Source: Bacteroidetes bacterium UBA3022 | Lineage (GTDB): Bacteria; Bacteroidota; Bacteroidia; Chitinophagales; BACL12 | Direction of reading: 5' to 3' | Length of the DNA: 64,000 bases | Assembly: GCA_002346225.1 (NCBI GenBank) | Contig: DDYY01000079.1 | Span: forward strand, 97,061 to 161,060 | Shown: positions 35,190 through 44,123 of the stretch, piece after piece | How positions within the stretch are numbered: position 1 is the stretch's first letter | How the letters are laid out: the number at the start of each line of letters is the position of its first letter | Notes under the pieces: model-generated | Database searches by the model: none | Told to the model about the DNA's origin: nothing | Seen by the model: the letters and a program-made list of their open reading frames with translations, nothing else | Made by a program: the position numbers and the translations under genes

Positions 35190-36587
35190 TCAGTTGCCAG
35201 TCTCCATGCGAATGTCAAAAGCATCGCGTAAACCATTGCCCAGGAGAAAAAATGCCAACACAAGCAGGGTGATGGCAAAGCCCGGTATCAGTGCCAGATG
35301 CGGATCCGTAATAAGGTTATCCTTGTATTTGCTGATCATCAGCCCCCAGGAAGGTGCCGGTGGTTGAATTCCAATTCCCAAAAAGCTCAGTCCTGCCTCT
35401 GTAAGAATAGCATAGGCGAAGTTGGCAGCTGTGACTACAATTAACGGTCCGGTAATATTGGGAAGAATGTGCCGGATGATGGTTCGGCTGTTGCTGAATC
35501 CGAAACTGCGCGTGGCTTCTATGTATTCCATTTCGCGCACTTGCATAACCTGGCCTCTGACAATTCTGGCGATATCTACCCACATGGTAATGCCCACTGC
35601 AACAAATATGGTATAGTATTGCTGACCAAAAGCAAAAACGATGGGAAATACCAGCAGCAAGGTTGGTATGGCCCACAGCACACTCATGGCCCACATAATC
35701 CAGCTATCTGCAGGTAGCTTCCACTTGCGTTTCCCCACTTTCCATACTGGAGGATGCAACTTGTAAAAGCCCGCTGCAGCTCCGATGGGCACACCAATCA
35801 GCAATGCTATAAACACAGCGATGGCACCTACAGCCAGTGATACTCTGATACCCACAATCATTCTGCTGAGATAATCCCTGCCCAGATCATCTGTCCCCAA
35901 AATATAGGTTCTGTCGATGGTGAAATCCGCTGCTGATTTCTTTGCTTGTTCCGCATTTTCGGGTTGCTCCACGCCCATATCCGTCCAGCTAAAGAACAAT
36001 TGCTGTCCGGGCAGACCTTCTCCGAAAAATCGTTCTACATGAATCCCGGCTGTATCAGCATCCATCGATTGTATGGCTATGAGTCTGTAGGCTTCCTGGC
36101 GACCGGAAATAAGTTGCTGCCACCATCCCGCCTTAGCCTGTTCCCGTTCTACCGGCACCTGGAATAACCTGGCCTTGTAGCCGGGAGCCACAAAGGGTAA
36201 TTCATTCACTTGCTGCGCAGCATAGGGAGAAGTATCGGGTGCAAAAAAATGTGCACCGATGAACAGGACTACTGCATATAACAATACAATTGTACCAAAC
36301 ATGGCTGTCGGATTCCGCACAAACCGATCGGCAATGCGAAGGGTATTGGTTTGCGCTTTACCTCGCTTGTAGTAAGCCCATAAACCTTGTAATGCAGCAA
36401 GTGGTAACCGGTAAAAGAGCAGATAAATCAATGCAGCTGCACCACCCAATCGAAGGACTTTTAAGGGTAGCTCAGCCGCCTGCCAACCGGAGGAAAAGCC
36501 CATCACCAGCAGGGCAAGCACTGCCACTATCATTCCCACAACCAGCGACTGCAGACCAATCCTTATGAATACCTTCTTCCTTTCCAT
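35190..36587 (-). CDS. OppC/DppC-type peptide ABC transporter permease
   Basis: The 465-residue permease has a helical N-terminal extension with tandem hydrophobic segments (LQSLVVGMIVAVLALLVMGF, AAALIYLLFYRL), then the OppC segment: RNPTAMFGTIVLLYAVVLFI, LGTDDLGRDYLSRMIVGIRV, the coupling-helix region MEYIEATRSFGFSNSRTIIR and LTEAGLSFLGIG. It carries an unusually long insert (about residues 125-215) between TM1 and the DLGRD motif. No OppA, OppB or ATPase genes are adjacent, so it is an orphan permease. It overlaps the upstream GT2 gene by 25 bp. Confidence 0.88.
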   Translation of the reverse strand: MERKKVFIRIGLQSLVVGMIVAVLALLVMGFSSGWQAAELPLKVLRLGGAAALIYLLFYRLPLAALQGLWAYYKRGKAQTNTLRIADRFVRNPTAMFGTIVLLYAVVLFIGAHFFAPDTSPYAAQQVNELPFVAPGYKARLFQVPVEREQAKAGWWQQLISGRQEAYRLIAIQSMDADTAGIHVERFFGEGLPGQQLFFSWTDMGVEQPENAEQAKKSAADFTIDRTYILGTDDLGRDYLSRMIVGIRVSLAVGAIAVFIALLIGVPIGAAAGFYKLHPPVWKVGKRKWKLPADSWIMWAMSVLWAIPTLLLVFPIVFAFGQQYYTIFVAVGITMWVDIARIVRGQVMQVREMEYIEATRSFGFSNSRTIIRHILPNITGPLIVVTAANFAYAILTEAGLSFLGIGIQPPAPSWGLMISKYKDNLITDPHLALIPGFAITLLVLAFFLLGNGLRDAFDIRMETGN

Positions 36588-37708
36588 TCAAAACCTCCTA
36601 TCAAACTTGCAGGAGCTATCGCTATGATATAAATAATATGTAAAATCTGCATGGGAAGTATATTCCACAGCAGCTGTTCTGTTCTGAAAAAGCGGGCAAC
36701 ACTGTATGCAAACAAAGTATCTACTCCTATTTTAAGCAGAAATTGCCACATGGCGAGGTGCAGAAATTGCGGATGGAAAGCTCCGGCCATAACATTGAAA
36801 GCCAGCGTCAGATTACACAAATAGGCCATAGCCAGGATGACAGTAATCCTTTTGTCTTCATAATGACCGGCTTTGGAGGTCCAGCGCAGTCTTTGTTGCC
36901 AGAAGGTACTGAAATCAGGAGCTGTAAAAGTGCGCACAATAGCTTGCCTGTTTTTAAGAAATCCCACCTTCCCGGGAAAGCGCTTTCCTATCTTGTGCAT
37001 CAACATCATGTCATCGCCACTGGGTGTATGCTTGGCATTGGCATACCCGTCAACTTCCAGAAACGCTGCTTTAGCGTACGCCAGATTAGCCCCGTTACAA
37101 AGATTATAAAAACCGTTATGTATAGAAGCCGCTGCAATACCCACCAGACTGATGAAATCAAGCGTCTGAAATTTTCCCAGAAAACTCGTGTCGTAAAAAA
37201 GCCCTACAGGTCCGGCAACAAACACCACATCTGATTCCTTAGCATATTGCATCGTTGTAGACACCCAGTCGGGTCCCATTCTGCAATCTGCATCGGTGGT
37301 GATAATCCAGTCTCCCTTTGCCAGCTGCACTGCCGTTTCAATGGCAATTTTTTTATGCGCCTGTCGGGGTAAGGAGGGATCCATATAGTCGGCCAGATGA
37401 ATCAAGCGCACTTGAAGCTTGGTATATCCTCGCACGAGGTCAGCTGTTTTGTCGTCGGAAAAGTCGTCGACAATAATCACCTCCATTAAGCTATGCGGAT
37501 ATTGCTGGGCGGCTAAATCATCCAGCAGGTCAATGATATGGTCGGCCTCATTTCTGACAGGAACAATTACGCTTACCCGAACGCCGGGAATGGTATCCGG
37601 CGATTTGCTGTTGAACTCCTTCAGGGCTTTCCAGCCGAGATAAAAATAAAGTATCAGTGCTCCGTAGAGTGCACTGAGAATATATATGGAATATGTGTAT
37701 ATTATCAT
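36563..37708 (-). CDS. Membrane-anchored GT2-family glycosyltransferase
   Basis: One N-terminal membrane helix (YIYSALYG-like start, MIIYTYSIYILSALYGALIL) precedes the GT-A domain: VSVIVPVRNEADHIIDLLDD, IIVDDFSDDKTADLV, ITTDADCRMGPDWV (DxD), the acceptor-side PSGDDMMLMHKIG (ED-like motif) and QQRLRWTSKAGHY (QxxRW). C-terminal helices follow. It resembles processive or lipid-linked GT2 enzymes. It overlaps the hydrolase upstream by 4 bp (ATGA) and the permease downstream by 25 bp. Confidence 0.93.
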   Translation of the reverse strand: MIIYTYSIYILSALYGALILYFYLGWKALKEFNSKSPDTIPGVRVSVIVPVRNEADHIIDLLDDLAAQQYPHSLMEVIIVDDFSDDKTADLVRGYTKLQVRLIHLADYMDPSLPRQAHKKIAIETAVQLAKGDWIITTDADCRMGPDWVSTTMQYAKESDVVFVAGPVGLFYDTSFLGKFQTLDFISLVGIAAASIHNGFYNLCNGANLAYAKAAFLEVDGYANAKHTPSGDDMMLMHKIGKRFPGKVGFLKNRQAIVRTFTAPDFSTFWQQRLRWTSKAGHYEDKRITVILAMAYLCNLTLAFNVMAGAFHPQFLHLAMWQFLLKIGVDTLFAYSVARFFRTEQLLWNILPMQILHIIYIIAIAPASLIGGFEWKGRRYS

Positions 37709-38517
37709 TGGGGCAATAGCTTCATAAGCACAGGGTCGAACCTGTCGTCAATAAAATAGTGCCCTCTCTGAATAATATGAATTGTTGCATGGTCCACTCC
37801 TTTGGCAAAGATAGTAGCCACAGCGGGGGGAATCACCTCATCGCGTTCACCAAAAATCAACACAACCGGAATAGCGTGCTTATTCAGCAGCTGCCGCAAT
37901 GCGGGAAGTTGAATCTGGAAATCGGCCATAGACACCCAGGTGTCGTATAAACGTTGCCTTTTCTCCCGGGTATTCAGGTGATTGAAAGTGAATTTATGCA
38001 GCCAGGGTGAAATGATGCCCAGGCGGCGAAAAGCCTTGATACAGGCAAAGAGCCATCCGGGATGCGCTACAACCGAGTGGAAAATCTTTCTTCCCCAAGC
38101 GGGATATACTGCCACATTGTAGACCCTTTTGGTCTGAATACCATCGCTCGCCAGTAAATACAGCCGCTGCACGCTTTCCGGAAACATCTTTACGGCTGCC
38201 ATGGCATTTTTGCCGCCCATACTGAACCCGAGCAATTCAAAGCGTCTGATTTGCTCTTGTTCGAGCAACAATTCCAGAATAGCCTGAAGGTCGTTCTTAT
38301 TGTAGTGGTGCTGCTCCCGCCATTGGGTTGCGCCGTGATAGGGCATATCCATGGCATAGACGGTATATCGGCTGCCCAGCGCATTCCTGAGCGCAAGAAA
38401 ACTTTTTCCACTTTCACCAAAGCCATGAAATGCAATTAACACCTCTCTTCCACTACCAAATCGCAGGAAATGAATTGTTGATAGATTGTATGTAACCTGA
38501 ATGTCGACCGTTTCCAT
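37705..38517 (-). CDS. Alpha/beta hydrolase
   Basis: The 270-residue protein has the alpha/beta hydrolase fold. The oxyanion strand is LIAFHGFGESG, the nucleophile elbow LLGFSMGGKNAM (GxSxG), the acid in VVLIFGERDEVIPP and the His in IIQRGHYFID. There is no signal peptide, so it is cytoplasmic. The substrate cannot be predicted. As first gene of the leftward operon it overlaps the GT2 gene by 4 bp. Confidence 0.93.
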   Translation of the reverse strand: METVDIQVTYNLSTIHFLRFGSGREVLIAFHGFGESGKSFLALRNALGSRYTVYAMDMPYHGATQWREQHHYNKNDLQAILELLLEQEQIRRFELLGFSMGGKNAMAAVKMFPESVQRLYLLASDGIQTKRVYNVAVYPAWGRKIFHSVVAHPGWLFACIKAFRRLGIISPWLHKFTFNHLNTREKRQRLYDTWVSMADFQIQLPALRQLLNKHAIPVVLIFGERDEVIPPAVATIFAKGVDHATIHIIQRGHYFIDDRFDPVLMKLLPQ

Positions 38518-38519
38518 GG

Positions 38520-38550
38520 TTGTTCCGCCCGGGATTTCTGTCTATTTTTG
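38520..38550 (+). promoter_or_regulatory. carB promoter
   Basis: TTG (38520-38522) and TATTTTTG (38543-38550) are separated by 20 bases, a full Bacteroidota promoter match. The predicted start near 38556 leaves a leader of about 98 nt before the carB ATG, long for this genome. The TTG sits 3 bp from the start codon of the divergent hydrolase gene. Confidence 0.75.
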
Positions 38551-38572
38551 GGCTCCGGAATGCAATTCAACG

Positions 38573-38580
38573 CAAAGGTA
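38573..38580 (-). promoter_or_regulatory. -7 element of the hydrolase-GT2-permease-PP2C operon
   Basis: TACCTTTG on the minus strand (38580-38573) matches the -7 element and would start a transcript near 38567, inside the carB leader region. The divergent promoters therefore overlap. No TTG is seen at -33. Confidence 0.45.
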
Positions 38581-38653
38581 GGAATCTTCTTCATCCCGGC
38601 TCATTCAGCCCTCCCTTATTCCGTCCATCACTTCTTTAAAGAACCATCCCATT

Positions 38654-41485
38654 ATGCCCAGAGATAACTCCATCCACCACGTGCTCATCATTGGCAGTGG
38701 TCCAATTATTATCGGACAAGCCTGCGAATTCGATTACTCCGGCTCACAGGCTTCAAGAAGCCTGCGGGAAGAAGGCATTATCGTTTCGCTGATCAACTCG
38801 AATCCGGCCACCATCATGACCGATCCCGTTACAGCCGATCATATTTATTTGCGGCCGCTGACACCGGAGTCTATCAGGGATATTCTGCAGGAAAACAGGG
38901 ATGCGGGCACTCCTATTGATGCAGTGCTACCTACCATGGGTGGACAAACCGCCCTCAACCTGGCCATTGAAGTCGATTCCATGGGCATATGGAAAGACTT
39001 TGATATCCGTTTGATTGGTGTTGACATCGCAGCCATCGACCGCGCTGAAAACAGAGAGTTGTTCCGCCAGCTGATGGTGGAACTGGAAATACCCGTTGCC
39101 AAATCGCATATCGCCAACTCCTTTCTGGAAGGAAAAGAATACGCACAGCAAATCGGATTTCCGCTGGTGATTCGGCCATCCTTCACACTCGGAGGTACCG
39201 GTGGCAGTTTTGTACACGGCAAAGAGGATCTGGATGAAGCGCTCCAACGCGGCCTTACGGCTTCACCTACCCATGAAGTTCTGGTAGAAGAAGCAGTATT
39301 GGGATGGAAAGAATACGAGCTGGAATTGCTGCGCGATTCGGTCGATAATGTGGCCATCATCTGTGTAGTGGAGAACCTCGATCCCATGGGCGTACACACA
39401 GGGGATTCCATCACAGTAGCTCCTGCCATGACCTTAAGCGATCCCTGCTATCAGCAGATGCGGAACATGGCCATCAAAATGATGCGGGCTATGGGCAACT
39501 TTGCCGGAGGATGTAATGTGCAGTTCGCAGTTGATCCCTATACCGAGAAAATCATTGCCATTGAAATCAACCCCAGGGTTTCCCGCTCCTCCGCACTCGC
39601 CAGTAAAGCAACCGGTTATCCGATTGCCAAGGTGGCTGCCAAGCTGGCCATAGGATACAACCTCGACGAAATCAAAAATCAGGTTACCAAAAGCACATCA
39701 GCTTACTTCGAGCCGGCACTGGACTACGTTATCGTAAAAATGCCGCGCTGGAATTTCGATAAATTCAAAGGCGCCGATGATACACTTGGTCTGCAAATGA
39801 AAAGTGTGGGAGAAGTGATGGCCATCGGAAGAAGCTTTAACGAAGCGCTTCAAAAAGCTTGTCAAAGCCTTGAAAACAACAAGATCGGACTGAGTGGCGA
39901 AAAGGGATTCTACAAGAGCTCAGAAGAAATCATAGCCGGATTAGGTTCCCCTAAATGGGATAGGATTTTCAATATCAAAAAAGCCATAGACCTGGGTGTT
40001 CCCATTAAAACCATCCACAACCAGACGCTGATTGACCGCTGGTTCCTGATGCAGATTCAGAACCTGTCGAAAATGGAAAAAGAACTGCGCCGCTATTCCC
40101 TGCAAAACATCCCTTACGACTTCATGGTGCAACTGAAGCAGTCGGGCTACAGCGATATTCAAATTGCCAATATAATCGGTAATGCCACGGAAGATGATGT
40201 CTACGAATACCGCCGTTCCCTGAATATCAGGCGCACCTATAAACTGGTAGACACCTGTGCCGCAGAGTTCGAATCGAAGACACCTTATTTCTACAGCACC
40301 TTCGACGGAGAAAACGAGAGTGTAGCCAGCGACAGAAAAAAAATCATCGTGCTGGGTTCCGGCCCTAACCGCATCGGACAGGGTATTGAGTTCGACTATT
40401 GCTGTGTACATGGTGTACTCGCCATCAAGGAATGTGGTTACGAAGCCATCATGGTCAATTGCAACCCGGAAACCGTTTCTACCGATTTCGATATCGCCGA
40501 TAAACTGTACTTTGAACCTGTTTTCTGGGAGCACCTTAATGAGCTGATTGACTTCGAAAAACCGGATGGTATAGTGGTGCAACTGGGCGGACAAACAGCA
40601 TTGAAGCTCGCAGAGAAAATCCATAAAAAAGGCATCCCCATTATCGGTACCTCTTTCGAAAATATGGACATTGCCGAAGATCGCGGACAATTTTCCGACC
40701 TGCTGAAGGAACTGGAAATCCCTTACCCGGAATACGGCTCTGCTACTACTGCGGAGGAGGCACTTGATGTCGCCAATCGCATCGGTTATCCGGTGCTGGT
40801 AAGACCTTCCTATGTATTGGGCGGACAGCGCATGCGTATCGTCATCAATGATGAGGAACTGGAGAAGAGTGTTATCTCTATTTTGAAACACTTCCCTGAC
40901 AACCGCATACTCATCGACCACTTCCTGGATCGTGCCGAAGAATGTGAAATTGATGCCATCAGCGATGGAGAAGACGTGCACATTATGGGCATCATGGAAC
41001 ATATTGAACCTGCGGGTATCCACTCCGGTGACTCAAGTGCCGTACTGCCGCCATTCAGCCTGAGTCCTTCGGTTCTGCAGCAAATGGAAACCTATACGCA
41101 CAAACTGGCAGTTGCATTGAACATTCGCGGTCTTATCAATATCCAGTTCGCAGTAAAAAATGAAAAGGTGTATGTCATAGAAGCCAACCCGCGTGCCAGC
41201 CGGACAACACCCTTTATCGCCAAGGCCTATCAGATTCCTTATCTCAATATCGCCACCAAGGTGATGCTGGGAGAAAACAAAATCAAAGACTTCCAGTTTG
41301 ACAAAAACCTGAAAGGGTATGCCATTAAGGAACCTGTTTTCTCCTTCAATAAATTCCCGAAAGTGAACAAGGAGCTGGGACCTGAGATGAAGTCAACCGG
41401 AGAAGCCATACGCTTTATCAAAGACCTGCAGGATCCTTTCTTCCGCAAATTGCAAAGTGAGAAATCCATGTACCTCAGCCGATAA
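38654..41485 (+). CDS. carB: Carbamoyl-phosphate synthase large subunit, without MGS-like C-terminus
   Basis: CarB makes carbamoyl phosphate for arginine and pyrimidine synthesis from ammonia delivered by CarA, bicarbonate and ATP. Two ATP-grasp halves are clear: VLIIGSGPIIIGQACEFDYS and IRPSFTLGGTGG in the first, IIVLGSGPNRIGQGIEFDYC and RPSYVLGGQRM in the second, each with the EINPR/EANPR metal site. The protein stops at 943 residues shortly after the second half (QSEKSMYLSR); E. coli CarB has about 130 more residues forming the MGS-like allosteric domain. This short form is usual in Bacteroidota. carA is not in the window. Confidence 0.97.
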   Translation: MPRDNSIHHVLIIGSGPIIIGQACEFDYSGSQASRSLREEGIIVSLINSNPATIMTDPVTADHIYLRPLTPESIRDILQENRDAGTPIDAVLPTMGGQTALNLAIEVDSMGIWKDFDIRLIGVDIAAIDRAENRELFRQLMVELEIPVAKSHIANSFLEGKEYAQQIGFPLVIRPSFTLGGTGGSFVHGKEDLDEALQRGLTASPTHEVLVEEAVLGWKEYELELLRDSVDNVAIICVVENLDPMGVHTGDSITVAPAMTLSDPCYQQMRNMAIKMMRAMGNFAGGCNVQFAVDPYTEKIIAIEINPRVSRSSALASKATGYPIAKVAAKLAIGYNLDEIKNQVTKSTSAYFEPALDYVIVKMPRWNFDKFKGADDTLGLQMKSVGEVMAIGRSFNEALQKACQSLENNKIGLSGEKGFYKSSEEIIAGLGSPKWDRIFNIKKAIDLGVPIKTIHNQTLIDRWFLMQIQNLSKMEKELRRYSLQNIPYDFMVQLKQSGYSDIQIANIIGNATEDDVYEYRRSLNIRRTYKLVDTCAAEFESKTPYFYSTFDGENESVASDRKKIIVLGSGPNRIGQGIEFDYCCVHGVLAIKECGYEAIMVNCNPETVSTDFDIADKLYFEPVFWEHLNELIDFEKPDGIVVQLGGQTALKLAEKIHKKGIPIIGTSFENMDIAEDRGQFSDLLKELEIPYPEYGSATTAEEALDVANRIGYPVLVRPSYVLGGQRMRIVINDEELEKSVISILKHFPDNRILIDHFLDRAEECEIDAISDGEDVHIMGIMEHIEPAGIHSGDSSAVLPPFSLSPSVLQQMETYTHKLAVALNIRGLINIQFAVKNEKVYVIEANPRASRTTPFIAKAYQIPYLNIATKVMLGENKIKDFQFDKNLKGYAIKEPVFSFNKFPKVNKELGPEMKSTGEAIRFIKDLQDPFFRKLQSEKSMYLSR

Positions 41486-41487
41486 TC

Positions 41488-41634
41488 ATGAGTGCAATTA
41501 CCCTGATCATTGTGGTGCTGGTGCTGTGGCAGAAATTAGTGCGGCCGGCAGTTGAAGGATACCGAGAGGCGAAACCCCAGGCACCATCCACCAAAAAAAA
41601 GGTAGAGTACACCGACTACGAAGAGGTGCAATAG
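41488..41634 (+). CDS. DUF4834-like single-helix mini-protein
   Basis: This 48-codon frame starts 2 bp after the carB stop. It encodes a membrane helix (MSAITLIIVVLVLWQKL), a short charged linker and an acidic C-terminus (VEYTDYEEVQ). The ending matches the conserved EY-D-[YF]-EE tail of small Bacteroidota proteins filed under DUF4834. It appears translationally linked to carB. The function is unknown. It ends 1 bp before the stop of the convergent gene. Confidence 0.75.
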   Translation: MSAITLIIVVLVLWQKLVRPAVEGYREAKPQAPSTKKKVEYTDYEEVQ

Positions 41635-41635
41635 G

Positions 41636-42892
41636 TTATTTTCCTTTCGAGCGGAAAAACACCGGGCGAACATCCAGCATAAGGTAGGTAAAGTGATTCA
41701 CAATGGAAGGATCACCACCTTTGATTAAGGCAAGGTCATCAGTAGACCAGTACAGCGAATGACCAAAGGTTACGCTGATATCCGAACGCATATCGAACGT
41801 ATACAACAGATCCAGTTCCTGACCCAATTCTTTGCCTGTCAACACACCAGTTGCAGCATCGCGCACTCGCTCTTCCAGATAGAAGCTATGACCAGTGAGC
41901 TCTATGGTATGCTGCGGCGCAGGACGATAGGCAGCGCTTAGCTGTGTATGCTGAAGTCCGCCTTCATCCGGGTCGAACGGGAAGCTGACAAAATAATCCA
42001 TGTAACCGAAAAACCGGTGTCGACTGGCGTAAAGATTATCGAATGCGGTATAATCCTCTGATGTAGAGTCTCTGCCCGAAAGCACTTCGGTGGTAAAATT
42101 GAATCGCCATTTTCCGAATGAATAGGAAGCGCCGGCTACTCCCATGAATGCTCTGATATCCTTTCTGTCGATAAACCTGGTTCCCCTTTGTATATGCTGT
42201 CCTGCAAATAATTTAAAAGATGCAATATCAACAGCGACGTTCAAGCCGGTGGTATACCGCCAGTCGGTTTCTGAACCACCGGAATAGAGGTTCTGAATTC
42301 CGTCAGCAGCCATGATGCCATCCACATCCAGCAAAGCACCTTCCCGCTTTGCATACAAGATTCCAAGGGCTTTATACTGGTTCAAGCCATAGCTTGTCGA
42401 CCCCAGGCGCTCTGCATTCTGGTTAAAGGCACCGATAGCACTGACATCGTACTTGCCAGGCTGCCAGCGCACCCACAGCGCATCATGACTGCGTGCAGCC
42501 TGTCGCCATTCGGCCATACCGAACAATCGCTGGTCGCCGAGGGAAATCTCCTGCCGACCTGCCCGAACAGAAAAGTCTTTGAAAGGACGCAGCGTAGCAT
42601 ATGCCATGGCAATACCTAGTCCGGGATTATCACTGGCTATCGTTTCGTCGCCCCACACACGCACATCCTGCAAGGTAATATTGGCATCCAGCATAGTGTC
42701 ATTATAGAGAAAAGAAAGACGTGTGCGTTGTGAAACAAAAAACGCCAGCTCTGATGATTCGCCGGCAGGAAAACGATAACCATTGCGCAGTTCTGTGCGG
42801 GGCCTTATTTGCGCATTCAATTCGAACTGCGCCCGGACCAGAAAGGAGTTGGCTAGCAGCAGGATAAGGAGGACATTCCGTACCATAGGCAT
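41636..42892 (-). CDS. Alginate-export-family outer membrane beta-barrel
   Basis: A signal peptide (MPMVRNVLLILLLANSFLVRAQ) precedes a barrel of about 395 residues. The opening is typical of the AlgE/alginate-export domain: LNAQIRPRTELRNGYRFPAG, then SQRTRLSFLYND and LQDVRVWGDE. The strands continue to the end. Such porins carry anionic polysaccharide or small anions; the substrate here is unknown. Its ATG overlaps the mscS stop by one base (TAATG), so it is co-translated with the channel gene. Confidence 0.87.
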   Translation of the reverse strand: MPMVRNVLLILLLANSFLVRAQFELNAQIRPRTELRNGYRFPAGESSELAFFVSQRTRLSFLYNDTMLDANITLQDVRVWGDETIASDNPGLGIAMAYATLRPFKDFSVRAGRQEISLGDQRLFGMAEWRQAARSHDALWVRWQPGKYDVSAIGAFNQNAERLGSTSYGLNQYKALGILYAKREGALLDVDGIMAADGIQNLYSGGSETDWRYTTGLNVAVDIASFKLFAGQHIQRGTRFIDRKDIRAFMGVAGASYSFGKWRFNFTTEVLSGRDSTSEDYTAFDNLYASRHRFFGYMDYFVSFPFDPDEGGLQHTQLSAAYRPAPQHTIELTGHSFYLEERVRDAATGVLTGKELGQELDLLYTFDMRSDISVTFGHSLYWSTDDLALIKGGDPSIVNHFTYLMLDVRPVFFRSKGK

Positions 42893-44019
42893 TAATTATC
42901 GCGTGGGGTTTCGCCCTGTTGGGGGCGTACATATACCGTTTGCGACGGGAATGCAAAACTGGCACCATTGTCCTGCACAATGCGCATCAGCTGGAGCATG
43001 ATTTCCTGGCGGGCAGCGAGATAGGGCACCCATTCCATCAGATGGATAAAATACTCAATCCAGATATTGAGCGAACTGGGACCAAATTCAAAAAACTGCA
43101 CCACCGGCTGGTCCAGCACTGCAGGGTGTGATTCCAGATAGCTCCGTATTTCATCCACTATGGTTTCAATTGTCTCAGTGGAGGTGCCATACTCTACCCC
43201 TAACAGAAACTGCACCCTTCGGGCGGTTCGATTTGTCAGGTTGTTGATACGGTTATTGACAATATTTTTATTGGGTATTGTCATATATGACTTATCCAAT
43301 GCACGTACTCTTGTACTCCTGAAGCCAACCTTATCTACTGTTCCAATAATCCCGTCCACTTCTACCAATTCTCCCACAATAAAAGGCTTTTCTGAAAAGA
43401 GGCTGATGGATCCGAATATATTCTGCAAGGTCTCCTGAGCGGCAAAGGCAATGGCCACGCCCGCAATACCGGCGCCTGCTACAATAGAGGTAACGTTGAC
43501 ATGGAATACAAAGCCTAGGATACAAAGCACTACGGTAGTCCAGATGACCACCCGTAAAACATCCTTGAGAAAACCAATCACCTGGTCATCGGTAGGATCG
43601 GGTGTCAAGAGTGCTTTTTCATTCATTACGGTAATAATGAAATCGGCAATGCGGCTGAACAGCCAGCCCGTATTGATGATAAACAGCAACTGATAAATGC
43701 CCTGTACATACTCCAGCAGTGTCACCCCCAGAAACGTCACCGACATGAAATCGGGCGCATCCAAAAAGCTGAACCCAATGTACAGTGTGTGGAGTATGAG
43801 GTAAGCCTCGAGTGGCCGTAAGGTCAACTTTAAAAACAACTTCCCATGTTCCCCAAAGCGGGTCCATTTCAATAGCTGGAATAATATCCTGCTGATGAAT
43901 GATGACAGGTACTTATTGAATATCACCACTACCAACAGCACGCCTCCCAGCCAGAGGTACTGACGAATAGTATTGTTCAGGAATTCATTGTCCAGTATAT
44001 GACTTATCTGCATCAACAT
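42892..44019 (-). CDS. MscS-family mechanosensitive ion channel
   Basis: The frame opens with TTG at 44034; ATGs at 44019 and 44013 are better starts. Four hydrophobic segments (for example LGGVLLVVVIFNKYLSSFIS, FLGVTLLEYVQGIYQLLFII) precede the MscS core: pore helix region VAGAGIAGVAIAFAAQETLQ, NIFGSISLFSEKPFIVGELV, then the beta domain VGFRSTRVRALDKSYMTIPN. The channel opens on membrane tension in osmotic downshock. It forms an operon with the porin gene. Confidence 0.93.
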   Translation of the reverse strand: MLMQISHILDNEFLNNTIRQYLWLGGVLLVVVIFNKYLSSFISRILFQLLKWTRFGEHGKLFLKLTLRPLEAYLILHTLYIGFSFLDAPDFMSVTFLGVTLLEYVQGIYQLLFIINTGWLFSRIADFIITVMNEKALLTPDPTDDQVIGFLKDVLRVVIWTTVVLCILGFVFHVNVTSIVAGAGIAGVAIAFAAQETLQNIFGSISLFSEKPFIVGELVEVDGIIGTVDKVGFRSTRVRALDKSYMTIPNKNIVNNRINNLTNRTARRVQFLLGVEYGTSTETIETIVDEIRSYLESHPAVLDQPVVQFFEFGPSSLNIWIEYFIHLMEWVPYLAARQEIMLQLMRIVQDNGASFAFPSQTVYVRPQQGETPRDN

Positions 44020-44123
44020 AAGGTAAAGATACAAAACAGGTTGCCCTCAATATTAGACAAAACTAAAGACTTGCTGTGTATCCGGAGACTGGGTTTACAG
44101 CTATAAGTTGTGAACTTTCAGGC

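Noticed and set aside
39941..41023. 360-codon open frame antisense to carB
   Set aside because: carB is unmistakable on the other strand and this frame shows no domain; long antisense frames are common opposite GC-biased coding regions.
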